NCBI GenBank assembly: GCA_945877815.1
Contig: CAMDWJ010000003.1
Span: 1-64,000, forward strand
Length of the DNA stretch: 64,000 bases
Direction of reading: 5' to 3'
DNA from: Caenispirillum bisanense
GTDB lineage: Bacteria; Pseudomonadota; Alphaproteobacteria; Rhodospirillales; UBA2165
The notes beneath the pieces are model-generated. The model saw nothing but the letters and a program-made list of their open reading frames with translations. It was not told the origin of the DNA and ran no database searches. The translations under genes were made by a program, and so were the position numbers. This document shows positions 47,131 to 55,617 of this stretch, in pieces; positions within the stretch are counted from its first letter, which is position 1; each line of letters starts with the position of its first letter.

Positions 47131-47497
47131 GAAAACTCAATAAATAACATATATTTCAATGAGTTATAGGATTTACGCGTTGATATACCCATCGTTTTAC
47201 CCACCACTATAGTCTGGATTAACCCAGACGCGCTGGGACATTACCTTCGCTTCCCAAGTCGTCCGAAGGGTTCGATGCGATTGGGATAAGAGACTTCCGG
47301 AACAACCGGTATGACCAACTGGTGGCTGAGTGACCTACACGAGCATTAGGGCTGCGGGGTTGTTGCAAGACGGTTCCCAGCGCTCTACCCGCGCCACCCC
47401 CTTTTGGGTCGCCACCCTTGCGTTTCCGGAAACAATTACTCAGATGATACCGGTAACGGCATCGTAGTTGTGCGGCAATTATATCAGGAATCGTTAC
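47131..47497. other. non-coding accessory stretch after tRNA-Ser
   Basis: No credible gene is seen in these 367 bases. The composition is lower in GC than the flanks. A pair of TACCCA repeats lies at 47186-47203, and a small inverted repeat (GTCTGG-N6-CCAGAC) near 47213-47230. This fits the leftover junction of an element integrated beside a tRNA, but no integrase is present. Confidence 0.45.
47186..47203. repeat. paired TACCCA direct repeat (left copy)
   Basis: TACCCA occurs at 47186-47191 and 47198-47203, 12 bases start to start. The same pair with the same spacing is found at 62218-62235. Short direct repeats of this type near tRNA genes often serve as integrase arm sites. Confidence 0.45.
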
Positions 47498-47812
47498 ATG
47501 ACGACGGACCCAGACTTTCTAAGGCTGTTCAAGGTTGATCCAGAAGCTCCGCGACTTGTCGGGGTTGGTATTGGCGCCTGGGTAGCACTCGATACCGAGA
47601 GCAAGTCAGACATCGTTACGATCGGCACAACCCTTGTCGATCTAATAACGACGAAGCAAACGGACACGCGATTGCTGATTACGTTCAGTTCAAGAGATGC
47701 AATTTTGTTGGCAAAGGCCATCCTGAGCCACGTCGACGCAAAAGCGTGGGAGGAACACGATCAGGGCGACGTGACCCTGGATGAGATGTCGTCGCGTAAG
47801 AAGCTCCATTAG
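47498..47812 (+). CDS. small hypothetical protein
   Basis: A 104-residue protein of no recognised family. AGGA precedes the ATG at a usable distance; a GTG ten codons upstream is less likely. The sequence is mixed, acidic in its second half, with a probable beta-rich core (PRLVGVGIGAWVALD, TRLLITFSSRDAILLAKAIL). The residue pattern resembles a small cytoplasmic fold, with a basic tail. It lies in the accessory region after tRNA-Ser, alone on its strand. Confidence 0.6.
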   Translation: MTTDPDFLRLFKVDPEAPRLVGVGIGAWVALDTESKSDIVTIGTTLVDLITTKQTDTRLLITFSSRDAILLAKAILSHVDAKAWEEHDQGDVTLDEMSSRKKLH

Positions 47813-48016
47813 GCATATACAGGTCCAAGACTTAGAAAGCTGCGACCTCCTGTAAGGGCTAATCAAGCAATCTACCTAGGTATCTAATGCTAGGCGCGAT
47901 TGGCGCGGATCACATTAGCTGGGGTTCAAGAGAGCCTCATACGATTGAACATAGATTTCCGCTGACTCTCGACAAGTAGCAACCCGTTTCAACAAGTGCA
48001 TCACATAGGGATTTAG

Positions 48017-48397
48017 ATGAGTCGCTACAAAAGCCCCGATCTCCAAAAACGCCAGACCGACGCTGCTGCTGCTAAGAGCGCACAATTGATCAAGTATCGG
48101 CGAGCGGTGGAGGATCCGGCCGTCCCGGTGCGCGCTGCGGCGCGTATGGCATTGAATGATGCGAGGCTTGCACGTGCTGCGGATCGCACTGCCGTCAAAA
48201 AGTTGCGTCTGGCAGAAGAGGCCGAGGAAGATGCCCGGAGGGAAAACCTCGCGTTACAGGCCGAACGCGAGGCTGAGACATTGGCGGCCGCCGTCGCGGC
48301 GGAGACCAGCGAACGCGAGGCAACACGCACTGCCGAACAAAAAGCTGTTAGGGATGCTCGCTACGCTGCCCGTAAAACTAAGAAGCAGCACCGCTAG
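48017..48397 (+). CDS. charged coiled-coil protein (DUF6481-like)
   Basis: A 126-residue, very Ala/Arg/Glu-rich helical protein. The start MSRYKSPDLQKRQTDAAAAK and the ending RDARYAARKTKKQHR resemble the small alphaproteobacterial DUF6481 family, which starts with a similar F-K-x-P-x-x-x-x-R-Q segment; this assignment is from memory and tentative. No catalytic residue can be expected. It is likely to be a soluble coiled coil with nucleic-acid or protein partners. It stands alone in the accessory stretch before phnM. Confidence 0.6.
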   Translation: MSRYKSPDLQKRQTDAAAAKSAQLIKYRRAVEDPAVPVRAAARMALNDARLARAADRTAVKKLRLAEEAEEDARRENLALQAEREAETLAAAVAAETSEREATRTAEQKAVRDARYAARKTKKQHR

Positions 48398-48532
48398 CGC
48401 TAAGATCAGTTGGGAAAGCCAGAGAAAATGGTTACTTTTTCCCAGTTGCTAGCTTAAGCGTCAAAGCCTCAGGCTCTGGACTGGAGCAGGTTCGAACGCA
48501 GGTTCGTTCCCCCCGGGCCGCCTTTTCGCGCC

Positions 48533-48550
48533 GTTTCACACGACCGTCAT
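48533..48550 (+). promoter_or_regulatory. weak candidate Pho box upstream of the first phnM-like gene
   Basis: GTTTCAC and CCGTCAT are 7-base units separated by 4 bases, the 11-base period of PhoB sites, 43 bases before the TTG start. The match to CTGTCAT is partial, so it is only suggestive. Confidence 0.3.
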
Positions 48551-48592
48551 ACGGCCACGTTAGAAAGAGGACTACCCAGGAGGAGTCTTCTT

Positions 48593-49768
48593 TTGCGCGA
48601 TTTCACGTTATCCAACGTTCGTATTCTGTTCGCCACAGGAATAACGACCGAGACGACCCTGGCCATCGAGGACGGCCAAGTGGCCGCCATCGGCAACCGA
48701 GCGGGGCACGACAGCTGGGATGGCAATGGTTTGTTGGCCTTGCCCGGGATCATCGATTTGCATGGCGATGCCTTCGAACGCCAACTGATGCCGAGGCCCG
48801 GAGTTCATTTCGATACCCCCCTTGCCCTTCTCGACAGCGACCGCCAACTCGTCGCCAACGGCATCACGACCGCCTATCACGCGCTTACCTATTCCTGGGA
48901 ACCCGGGCTGCGCAGCCGCACCGCTGGCCGCAGGTTCATGGATGTGCTGCATTCCATGCACGCCCGCCTCGCCTGCGACACCCGCCTGCATCTGAGATGG
49001 GAAACCTTCAATCTGGATGCCGAGGACGAAATCGCCGAATGGCTTGCGAACGACCGGATTTCGCTTCTGGCCTTCAACGATCACACGCCGGGCATGGTGC
49101 GCGAGGCCGCGCGGCCCGACAAGCTGCACAAATATGTCGAGCGTTCGGGAATCGACAGCAACGAATTCAGCCTTCTTCTCGATCAGGTTTACGAGCGGCG
49201 CACCGATGTGCCGGCCGCCATCGCTCGGCTCGCCGCAATCGCAGTGACGGCGGGCATACCGATGGCGTCGCATGACGATGAAACGCCCGAGGATCGGCAG
49301 CATTACGCCAAGATGGGATGCAAAATCTCGGAATTCCCGAAGACCGAAGCGACCGCAAAGACGGCACGCGATGCGGGCCACGATATCGTCATGGGCGCCC
49401 CCAATGTGGTACGCGGCGGCAGCCATCTGTCGGCCGTGTCCGCAGCCGATATGGTGGCGCGCGGGCTCTGCACCATCCTCACATCAGACTATTACTATCC
49501 CGCCCTGGCCCAGGCAGCCTTTCGACTGGCGCGCGACGGTGTTTGCGACCTCACCCAGAGTTGGAAGCTGATTTCGGAAAATCCGGCGCGCGCGGCGGGG
49601 CTCGACGATCGCGGAACCTTGGAGCTTGGCAAACGCGCCGACATCGTCCTGGTCGACGACAGCGTTCCGCAATTGCCGCGCATCGTCGCAACGATCGTGG
49701 CCGGCAAACCGATGATTTTCGGCGATGTTCGGCTCCCCGAGCCGATCTCCTTCCGGGCGGCTTCCTAG
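48593..49768 (+). CDS. PhnM-like amidohydrolase, divergent copy
   Basis: A 391-residue amidohydrolase related to PhnM, the diphosphatase that converts ribose 1-methylphosphonate 5-triphosphate to the 5-phosphate. Shared blocks are [38 protein letters not shown] and SDYYYPA. The first metal motif differs from the normal HTDNLEKH (found in the other copy): Thr is Gly and the final His is Gln. This may mark a different substrate. AGGAGG before a TTG start at 48593 supports translation. Its TAG overlaps the stop of phnE on the other strand. Confidence 0.8.
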   Translation: MRDFTLSNVRILFATGITTETTLAIEDGQVAAIGNRAGHDSWDGNGLLALPGIIDLHGDAFERQLMPRPGVHFDTPLALLDSDRQLVANGITTAYHALTYSWEPGLRSRTAGRRFMDVLHSMHARLACDTRLHLRWETFNLDAEDEIAEWLANDRISLLAFNDHTPGMVREAARPDKLHKYVERSGIDSNEFSLLLDQVYERRTDVPAAIARLAAIAVTAGIPMASHDDETPEDRQHYAKMGCKISEFPKTEATAKTARDAGHDIVMGAPNVVRGGSHLSAVSAADMVARGLCTILTSDYYYPALAQAAFRLARDGVCDLTQSWKLISENPARAAGLDDRGTLELGKRADIVLVDDSVPQLPRIVATIVAGKPMIFGDVRLPEPISFRAAS

Positions 49769-50574
49769 ATAAACAATTTCCGGATTCGCGCCGAGATCAG
49801 GTCGACCACCGAGACGGTCACGATCAGCATGAGAAGAACGGCGCAGGTTTTCGAGAATTGAAAACCGCGAATAACCTCCCAAAGGACCACGCCGATACCG
49901 CCGGCGCCGACCATGCCGACGACCGAGGCCGAACGCACGTTCGCCTCGAAACGGTAGAGCGTGTAGGAAATCCATAAAGGCATGACCTGGGGAATGACGC
50001 CGTAGGCGATTTCCTCGAGTTGATTGGCCCCTGTCGCCCGAATGCCTTCGACCGGCTGCGGATCAATCGCCTCGACCGCCTCTGAAAACAACTTTGCGAG
50101 CGTTCCCGTGGTGTGGATAAAGAGCGCCATAACACCTGCAAACGGCCCGAGCCCGACCGAGACCACGAATAACATCGCGAAAACCATCTCGTTAATGGCG
50201 CGGAAGGAATCCAACAAGCGCCGCACGGGCTGATGAACCCACCAGGGCGCGATATTGGCCGCAGCAAGCAAGCCCAACGGCACGGCCGCAATCACCGCCA
50301 GTATCGTGCCCCAGATCGCTATATGAATCGTAACGATGATCTCGTCGAGGTAATAACGCCATTCATGGAAATTCGGCGGGAAGAAATCGGCGCCGAACTC
50401 GGCCATATTGCCGGCGTCCTTGATCAACGCCAATGGACGGATTTCCGCGCCCTGCCACGACCACGCGAGAATTGCGAAGGCAATCCCATAGATCAGAACG
50501 TAAAATAGCGTCTTCTTAGTATCGCGCGGCGGCTGCTCGAGATCGGCAAGGGAGATCGCGTTGGCTGGTCTCAT
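49765..50574 (-). CDS. phnE: phosphonate ABC transporter permease PhnE
   Basis: A 269-residue inner-membrane permease with about six helices. The ABC-permease coupling segment is [25 protein letters not shown] (parts [14 protein letters not shown]), and the C-terminal helix pair is [41 protein letters not shown] is typical of PhnE. It forms the channel for phosphonates with PhnC and PhnD. Only one phnE copy is seen, so it should work as a homodimer serving both binding proteins. It is last in the minus-strand operon, behind a hairpin after phnD. Confidence 0.92.
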   Translation of the reverse strand: MRPANAISLADLEQPPRDTKKTLFYVLIYGIAFAILAWSWQGAEIRPLALIKDAGNMAEFGADFFPPNFHEWRYYLDEIIVTIHIAIWGTILAVIAAVPLGLLAAANIAPWWVHQPVRRLLDSFRAINEMVFAMLFVVSVGLGPFAGVMALFIHTTGTLAKLFSEAVEAIDPQPVEGIRATGANQLEEIAYGVIPQVMPLWISYTLYRFEANVRSASVVGMVGAGGIGVVLWEVIRGFQFSKTCAVLLMLIVTVSVVDLISARIRKLFI

Positions 50575-50599
50575 GATAAAATCCGATCGGCTAAAAAGG

Positions 50600-50627
50600 T
50601 TTGGGCGGGGTTAGGACCCCGCCCAAA
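50600..50627 (-). terminator. intra-operon terminator/attenuator between phnD and phnE
   Basis: A perfect 11-bp stem (TTTGGGCGGGG with CCCCGCCCAAA) closes a 6-base loop, followed on the minus strand by CCTTTTT. It ends just after the first phnD stop. Such hairpins after binding-protein genes lower permease expression relative to the binding protein. Confidence 0.75.
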
Positions 50628-50634
50628 TTCAGTA

Positions 50635-51639
50635 TTATGAACTTGCGGCTTCTTTCTTGAGAGCCAACAACTTGGCGTCGATCTCCTGGATCTGCTTCAC
50701 CTTGTCTGCGGCCGAGATCTTATCGTCGTTCTCGATTTTGGTGCGATCGCGGAACAGCGCAAGCTCGCGGAACGGAATGAGCTGTTTGTTGCTCGATTCC
50801 TTGAACGGCGCCCACTGGAGTTTGGTGAGAATGGCGAGCTCCTGTTTCAGGGCCTCGTCGCTTTTGCCCTGCTGTTTCGTACCGTAGGTCAGCAGAAAGG
50901 TCTTGAGCTTCTGTTTGACCGGCGCGGCCAGGTCGGTGCGCCACACCAGAGGATCGCTGGCGATCAGCGGCGAGCGCCAAACTTCCTTGATCTGGGCATG
51001 TTTGTCGGGCGCGGTAAGCTTCAGGCGGTCCATGTTCTCGGTATTGCCCGTGGCAAGATCGACCTGCTTGTTGGCGACAGCGAGCGCGTTGGTTTCGTGA
51101 TTTCCCGTTACCGTGCGGGTGAAGTGCGTCTTAGCGTCGATCTTGTTTTGCGCGAAAACATAGTAGCTCGGCACCAGGAAGCCGGAAGTCGAGTTAGGAT
51201 CGCCGTTGCTGAACGTGAACTTGCCAGGCGCCTTGAGAACATCTTCGAGCTTGTTGATCGGGCTGTCCTTATGGACGAGCAGGAGCGAGTAATAGCCCTG
51301 CGCGCCATCGTGCGCGACCGACTGGACGAAAACCTCGCCTTGAGCGCGGTCCACCGCTTGCATGGCCGAGGCATTTCCGTACCAGGCCACCTGCACTTTA
51401 TTGAAGCGCTGGGCTTCGATAATGCCGGCATAGTCGGGGGCGAAGAAGGCGTTGATCTTCATCCCGATGCCTTTTTCCATCGCTTCGAGAAAAGGTATCC
51501 AATTCGGCTTCAGATTCGACTGCGCTTCGGTCGAGATGATGCCAAAATTGAGTTCTTTCATTTCCTGAGCGGTTGCAGGGATGGCAGCTAAGGTGGCGGC
51601 AAGCGCGCCAGCCGCTAGGAATGTACGTCGGTTCAGCAT
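50635..51639 (-). CDS. phnD: phosphonate ABC transporter substrate-binding protein, copy 1
   Basis: A 334-residue periplasmic binding protein with a signal peptide (RRTFLAAGALAATLAAIPA, cleavage near TAQ). The core matches PhnD: FFAPDYAGIIEAQRF, VQVAWYGNASAMQAV, SNGDPNSTSGFLVPSYY and NHETNALAVANKQVDLA. The ligand-loop residues include the SNGDPNSTSG turn and the Tyr of WYG. It delivers phosphonates to PhnCE. It is directly preceded by a second, different phnD-type gene and followed by a hairpin and phnE. Confidence 0.9.
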   Translation of the reverse strand: MLNRRTFLAAGALAATLAAIPATAQEMKELNFGIISTEAQSNLKPNWIPFLEAMEKGIGMKINAFFAPDYAGIIEAQRFNKVQVAWYGNASAMQAVDRAQGEVFVQSVAHDGAQGYYSLLLVHKDSPINKLEDVLKAPGKFTFSNGDPNSTSGFLVPSYYVFAQNKIDAKTHFTRTVTGNHETNALAVANKQVDLATGNTENMDRLKLTAPDKHAQIKEVWRSPLIASDPLVWRTDLAAPVKQKLKTFLLTYGTKQQGKSDEALKQELAILTKLQWAPFKESSNKQLIPFRELALFRDRTKIENDDKISAADKVKQIQEIDAKLLALKKEAASS

Positions 51640-51670
51640 GGAACACCTCTTCTCTTAGGTTCAAATGGAA

Positions 51671-52681
51671 TTAGGCGCCGGCGTCGCGTTGCAATTGAAC
51701 GAGCTTGGCGTCGATCTCGCGGATCTTGGCCGCCTTCTCATCCGGCGACAGCTTGTCGTCGGCCTCGATCTTGAGCTTGTCGCGGAACAGTCCGATCTGG
51801 CGCAACGGAATGAGCTGCTTATTGCTGGATGCACGGAAAGAGCCGGTTTGGAGATTGGCCAGAACGGCGCGTTGCTGTGCTAGCTGTTCCGCGGATTTTC
51901 CGGGGCGCTCGGCACCGTAATCCAGGAAGAATGCCTTCACCTTGCCCTTAATCGGTTCTGGCAGATCGGTTCGCCACAGCAGGGGATCGAGCGGGATCAG
52001 CGGCGAGGTCCAAATGATGCGGACCTGCTTTTCTTTGCCGGGATTCGTTTGCCCGATCCGCTCGACGGCCTCCGAGCTTGCCGTCGCGACATCGACCTGT
52101 CCATTGGCGACAGCCAACAGATTGGTTTCGTGATTGGCCGAAACCACGCGCGTGAAATGCTTGCGGACATCGACATTATTCAGCGCCCATGCGTAATAGC
52201 TTGGGATCAGGAAACCGGAGGTCGAATTCGGATCGCCGTTCGAGAAGGTGTATTTACCCGGCGTATTTTTGAGATCTTCGAAACTCTTGATCGGACTATC
52301 CCGATGGACAAGAAGATGGCCAAAATAACCGTCCGTTCCATCGGCCGCGATGTTTTGCAGGAAAACTTCGACCCCGCCGCGATCGACGGCGATGATGGCT
52401 GAGGCATTGCCCATCCATGCCAATTGGACTTTGCCGAAGCGCATGGCTTCGATGACGCCGGCATAATCCGGCGCAAAGAACGCATTCATCTTAAGGCCGA
52501 CGGCCTTTTCCATATCGGCCAACAGGGGAGTCCAGCGCGGCTTCAGATTCTGAGCCGATTCGGTCGAAACCACCCCTATATTGATCTCGCTCAAGGTCTC
52601 CGCCGCGACCGGCAGGGCCATGAAGGCCATGGTTGCGGCCAGACCGGCCAAGATAAAGCGACGCGGTCGTAAGAATGTCAT
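51671..52681 (-). CDS. phnD: phosphonate ABC transporter substrate-binding protein, copy 2
   Basis: A 336-residue paralogue of the protein encoded just downstream, also with a signal peptide (RRFILAGLAATMAFMALPVA, ending in AAE). FFAPDYAGVIEAMRF, SNGDPNSTSGFLIPSYY and NHETNLLAVANGQVDVA are shared. Ligand-region differences are clear: WMG replaces WYG and DVATASSE stands where copy 1 reads DLATGNTE. This suggests a different phosphonate preference. It lies 31 bases before copy 1 and 29 bases after phnC. Confidence 0.9.
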   Translation of the reverse strand: MTFLRPRRFILAGLAATMAFMALPVAAETLSEINIGVVSTESAQNLKPRWTPLLADMEKAVGLKMNAFFAPDYAGVIEAMRFGKVQLAWMGNASAIIAVDRGGVEVFLQNIAADGTDGYFGHLLVHRDSPIKSFEDLKNTPGKYTFSNGDPNSTSGFLIPSYYAWALNNVDVRKHFTRVVSANHETNLLAVANGQVDVATASSEAVERIGQTNPGKEKQVRIIWTSPLIPLDPLLWRTDLPEPIKGKVKAFFLDYGAERPGKSAEQLAQQRAVLANLQTGSFRASSNKQLIPLRQIGLFRDKLKIEADDKLSPDEKAAKIREIDAKLVQLQRDAGA

Positions 52682-52710
52682 GCCAGTGCTCCCCGGACAG
52701 GAAAATTGCT

Positions 52711-53568
52711 TTAGCCCATGGCGCCGGCCATGGCGGGCTGGAAACCTGCCATGGGTCGTTTGATCGCGGGTGCCGCAACATTGGGTTCGGCATCGCCGAA
52801 ATCCAGATCGGAGTCGCTGCCGTAGATCCCGCGCAGACGTTCGGTCGTCAGATCTTCCGCCGGGCCGTCATAAACAACGCGACCGAGGTGAAGAGCAACA
52901 ACGCGACCGCAATAACGCAATGCAAAACCGACTTGATGAAGCGAAACGACGACGGTCGTGCCGTCCTCCCGGTTGATCAACGACAAGGCTTCCATCACCC
53001 GGCGCGCCGATTCGGGATCGAGCGAGGCGATCGGCTCGTCGGCGCAGATGACCTTCGCACCCTGGACCAGAGCGCGTGCGATCGCGGCACGTTGCTGCTG
53101 CCCACCGGACAGCGTGGACGCGCGTTGATGCGCGCGCTCCGCCATCCCGACGCGCGCGAGCGCCTTTAGCGCCTCGCTCCGTTCGTTTCGCGTGAAAACC
53201 CGGGGAAGACTCCGCCACAGGGGAATTTCGCTGAGCTTGCCGGCGAGAACGTTGGTCATGACGCTGAGGCGCCCCACCAGATTGAACTGCTGAAAGACGA
53301 ACCCAATATTCCGACGCACCTTGCGGATTTGCCGTTCGATCCGGCCGGCCGACTGCACATGCATGCCGCAAACCGTGATCGAGCCCGACTCGCTATCGCC
53401 TGGGATCAAGCCTGCAATATGTCTGAGGAGGGTCGATTTGCCCGATCCCGAAGCTCCGATCAGCGCGACCATTTCCCCGGGCTGGATCGACAAACAAACT
53501 TTGTCGAGCGCGGGCGCGGACGTACCGAAGGTCTTGCTCAAACGGTCGATCGCAATGGCTGGGATCAT
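52711..53568 (-). CDS. phnC: phosphonate ABC transporter ATPase PhnC
   Basis: A 285-residue ABC ATPase driving phosphonate import. Walker A is GASGSGKST, the Q-loop [19 protein letters not shown] is typical of PhnC, the signature is [15 protein letters not shown], Walker [13 protein letters not shown] and the switch His is in [11 protein letters not shown]. The ATG at 53568 has GAGGAG upstream; the frame runs to 53754 without homology. It carries a C-terminal extension of about 40 residues after the last conserved strand. It is the first gene of the minus-strand operon phnC-phnD-phnD-phnE. Confidence 0.92.
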   Translation of the reverse strand: MIPAIAIDRLSKTFGTSAPALDKVCLSIQPGEMVALIGASGSGKSTLLRHIAGLIPGDSESGSITVCGMHVQSAGRIERQIRKVRRNIGFVFQQFNLVGRLSVMTNVLAGKLSEIPLWRSLPRVFTRNERSEALKALARVGMAERAHQRASTLSGGQQQRAAIARALVQGAKVICADEPIASLDPESARRVMEALSLINREDGTTVVVSLHQVGFALRYCGRVVALHLGRVVYDGPAEDLTTERLRGIYGSDSDLDFGDAEPNVAAPAIKRPMAGFQPAMAGAMG

Positions 53569-53627
53569 CAGGCGTCGCTCCTCGTGACGGTAGGGTTTAC
53601 AATCTGCCGCGACCGTAGGAACTGCGC

Positions 53628-53656
53628 ATGACAACCTGATGAAGCTTTTATGAAGC
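53628..53656 (-). promoter_or_regulatory. Pho box upstream of phnC
   Basis: On the minus strand, GCTTCAT-AAAA-GCTTCAT-CAGG-TTGTCAT: three 7-base units with 4-base spacers, the 11-base direct-repeat period of PhoB sites (consensus CTGTCAT). It lies 60-90 bases before the phnC start, so PhoB activation during phosphate shortage is expected. Confidence 0.7.
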
Positions 53657-53698
53657 TGCTGACGGCGTCGCGTCACATGTGAAGAAATCTGTGGATAT

Positions 53699-54415
53699 TT
53701 AGTCGATGCCCACGACCAGTTGCACCCGATCGGAAGCGAAGCAACCGACCACATATTCGATTGGGCGACCGCTTTCCTCGACGTTAACCCCCTCGGTCAC
53801 CAGAAGGGGTTGGCCGATTCCCAGACGTAAAAGCCGCGCTTCGTCAGCGCTCGGTAAGCGAGCCGTGACCCTGGTCGACTGCCTCCGATAGTCGGGAATG
53901 CCGATCTGCTTTAAGGCACGCGTAACCGAACGGTATTTCGCATAAAGCTCGATCATGCCGGGCACACGACCCGCCGGAAAACAATGCCAACCCAGGCTGA
54001 TCGGCCGCCCGTCGGCGCGGCCTAGCGTCGAAATTCGCACGATCTTGCGACCGGGCCGCACCTTCAGATGGCGCGCAACATCCTCGTTCGCCCCTTCCTC
54101 CACCGCTTCCAACACCTCGGTGTCGGGGGCGCGGCCCTGACGCAGCAGGTTCTCGCTGAATCGTGTGCGCGGTCCCAACACGTAGTCGATTGCGTCGCGG
54201 ACGACAAAACTGCCTCGCCCCTGCTCGATCAGAAGTATGCCGCGCTGCGACAGCGCCGCCAGCGCGCGGCGGACGGTATGCCGGTTCACATCGAAGCGAA
54301 TCGCCAACTCCATCTCGCTCGGTAGTTGGGAATCGGGGGGATAGATACCGTGTGCGATGTCGGCGAGCAGCGTCTCCTCGATCTGTCGCCAGAATGGGCG
54401 CCCGCCGTCGCGCAT
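53699..54415 (-). CDS. phnF: GntR-family (HutC subfamily) regulator PhnF
   Basis: A 238-residue repressor. The winged-helix domain at the N terminus contains [42 protein letters not shown] and GRGSFV; the UTRA ligand-binding domain follows ([32 protein letters not shown]). PhnF controls phosphonate genes and senses a ligand not yet defined here. The frame is open to a TTG at 54484; the ATG at 54415 is preferred because it gives the usual length and leaves a Pho-box-like site outside the gene. It is divergent from phnG. Confidence 0.87.
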   Translation of the reverse strand: MRDGGRPFWRQIEETLLADIAHGIYPPDSQLPSEMELAIRFDVNRHTVRRALAALSQRGILLIEQGRGSFVVRDAIDYVLGPRTRFSENLLRQGRAPDTEVLEAVEEGANEDVARHLKVRPGRKIVRISTLGRADGRPISLGWHCFPAGRVPGMIELYAKYRSVTRALKQIGIPDYRRQSTRVTARLPSADEARLLRLGIGQPLLVTEGVNVEESGRPIEYVVGCFASDRVQLVVGID

Positions 54416-54441
54416 GGGCACGAGGCGCAACTTGTCGCGTG

Positions 54442-54459
54442 CTGTCAAAAAACTATCAC
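54442..54459 (+). promoter_or_regulatory. Pho box upstream of phnG
   Basis: CTGTCAA-AAAA-CTATCAC: two 7-base units with a 4-base spacer, matching CTGTCAT twice with few changes. A weaker unit, CTTGTCG, precedes it at the same period. It lies about 80 bases before phnG and 27 bases upstream of the preferred phnF start. Confidence 0.6.
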
Positions 54460-54491
54460 TCAAATCCGCTTTACTCCAAAGCAATCGTCCG

Positions 54492-54520
54492 ACTATGTAT
54501 CATAGTTGTATAGACGTCTA
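54492..54520. promoter_or_regulatory. two palindromes between phnF and phnG, probable PhnF operators
   Basis: ACTATG-TAT-CATAGT (54492-54506) is a perfect 15-base inverted repeat. TAGACGTCTA (54511-54520) is a perfect 10-base palindrome within TTGTATAGACGTCTAG. GTATAGAC resembles the core of known PhnF sites in mycobacteria. Both lie between the phnF and phnG starts, at the right place for autorepression and operon control. Confidence 0.6.
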
Positions 54521-54538
54521 GATGAGTTGAGCATAAAA

Positions 54539-55015
54539 ATGCCGGACGGATTGAGCGACCCATCACATACGGCCCGCCAAGAGTGGATGGCGCTGCTGGC
54601 CCAGGCGAGCCGCGAAGAAATGGAGGAAGCTTGGCGGTTGATGTTGCCGAACCCGCCCTATGCGATCCTGCGCAAAGCCGAGACCGGACTCGCGATGGTT
54701 CGCGGGCGTGCCGGCGGAACCGGAAACCCCTTTAACCTCGGCGAGATGACGATGACGCGCTGCGCGGTACGGCTCGAAGCAGAGCCCCGTGTGGTCGGCC
54801 TTTCCTATATCGCCGGCCGCGATCCGCGGCGCGCCGAACTGGCCGCTCTGTTCGACGCGCTTTTGCAGACGCCCCAGCTATCGGCGGACGTTAAAAGAAC
54901 GCTCCTGACGCCGATTCGCCGGCGCCTCGATGAAACACGGCGCGTACGTGCGGCTGAATCGGCCGCTACGCGCGTCGATTTCTTCACTTTGGTTCGGGAG
55001 CAAGGCGTTGAGTAA
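54539..55015 (+). CDS. phnG: C-P lyase subunit PhnG
   Basis: A 158-residue subunit of the carbon-phosphorus lyase core complex (PhnGHIJ) that, with PhnM's substrate route, installs phosphonate on ribose. PhnG-type blocks are LLAQASREEMEEAWRL, GRAGGTGNPFNLGEMTMTRCAV and SYIAGRDPRRAELAALFDAL. The ATG at 54539 lies just after the operator region; an open frame starts at 54506. It is the first plus-strand gene of the C-P lyase operon; phnH begins with TTG inside its last codons. Confidence 0.92.
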   Translation: MPDGLSDPSHTARQEWMALLAQASREEMEEAWRLMLPNPPYAILRKAETGLAMVRGRAGGTGNPFNLGEMTMTRCAVRLEAEPRVVGLSYIAGRDPRRAELAALFDALLQTPQLSADVKRTLLTPIRRRLDETRRVRAAESAATRVDFFTLVREQGVE

Positions 55016-55616
55016 GGATTTCGTCGGCTTCGAAAGTATCGGTGCGGGATTTAGTGAACCTGTCGCCGACGCCCAGATGGTATTCCGCCGGATCCTCGAT
55101 GCGAGCGCGCATCCCGGCCGTATCGTCACCATTCCGGCCGATATCCTGCCCGACAGTGACGCCGGCTTGTCCTGCGCAGCAACCACGCTTGCATTGACTC
55201 TGCTCGATCTCGATACGCCGGTCTGGCTGGACGCCAATCTGCCGCAAGCCAGTGATTTTTTCCGCTTCCACTGCGGCACGCCGCTGGTCGATTCGCCCTG
55301 CAACAGCCGCTTCGCATTCATAACAGACCTTCGACAACTGCCCGCGCTCACGGAATTCGACATGGGCACGCCGGATTTTCCCGAACGCTCGACAACTCTG
55401 GTGATCGAGGTGCCAGATCTTGTCGACGGGCCAGGCCTGCAGCTTCGCGGTCCAGGCATCCGTAAGGTTTCCTATCTGCGGATCGGAGGGATATCGGCAG
55501 ATTTTTGGCGCCAGCGCGCCGATATCGCTCCGCTCTTCCCGCTTGGGATCGATCTGATTTTCACCTGCGGCCAGCGCCTTGCCGCAATCCCTCGTACCAC
55601 GGTTGTGGAGATTTGA
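55008..55616 (+). CDS. phnH: C-P lyase subunit PhnH
   Basis: A 202-residue subunit of the C-P lyase core. FSEPVADAQMVFRRILDASAHPG is the family's opening (parts FSEPVADAQMVFR and MDASAHPG-like ILDASAHPG); TLALTLLDLDTPVWLD and FHCGTPLVDSP follow. The likely start is the TTG at 55008 that overlaps the phnG stop, with GGGAG a few bases upstream. It is followed by phnI at 55618. Confidence 0.88.
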   Translation: MSKDFVGFESIGAGFSEPVADAQMVFRRILDASAHPGRIVTIPADILPDSDAGLSCAATTLALTLLDLDTPVWLDANLPQASDFFRFHCGTPLVDSPCNSRFAFITDLRQLPALTEFDMGTPDFPERSTTLVIEVPDLVDGPGLQLRGPGIRKVSYLRIGGISADFWRQRADIAPLFPLGIDLIFTCGQRLAAIPRTTVVEI

Positions 55617-55617
55617 T

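Noticed and set aside
48481-48530. tRNA-like wording (GGTTCGAACGC, GGTTCGTTCC) before phnM
   Set aside because: No acceptor stem, anticodon stem or variable arm can be folded around it; at most an old fragment of an RNA gene or att site.
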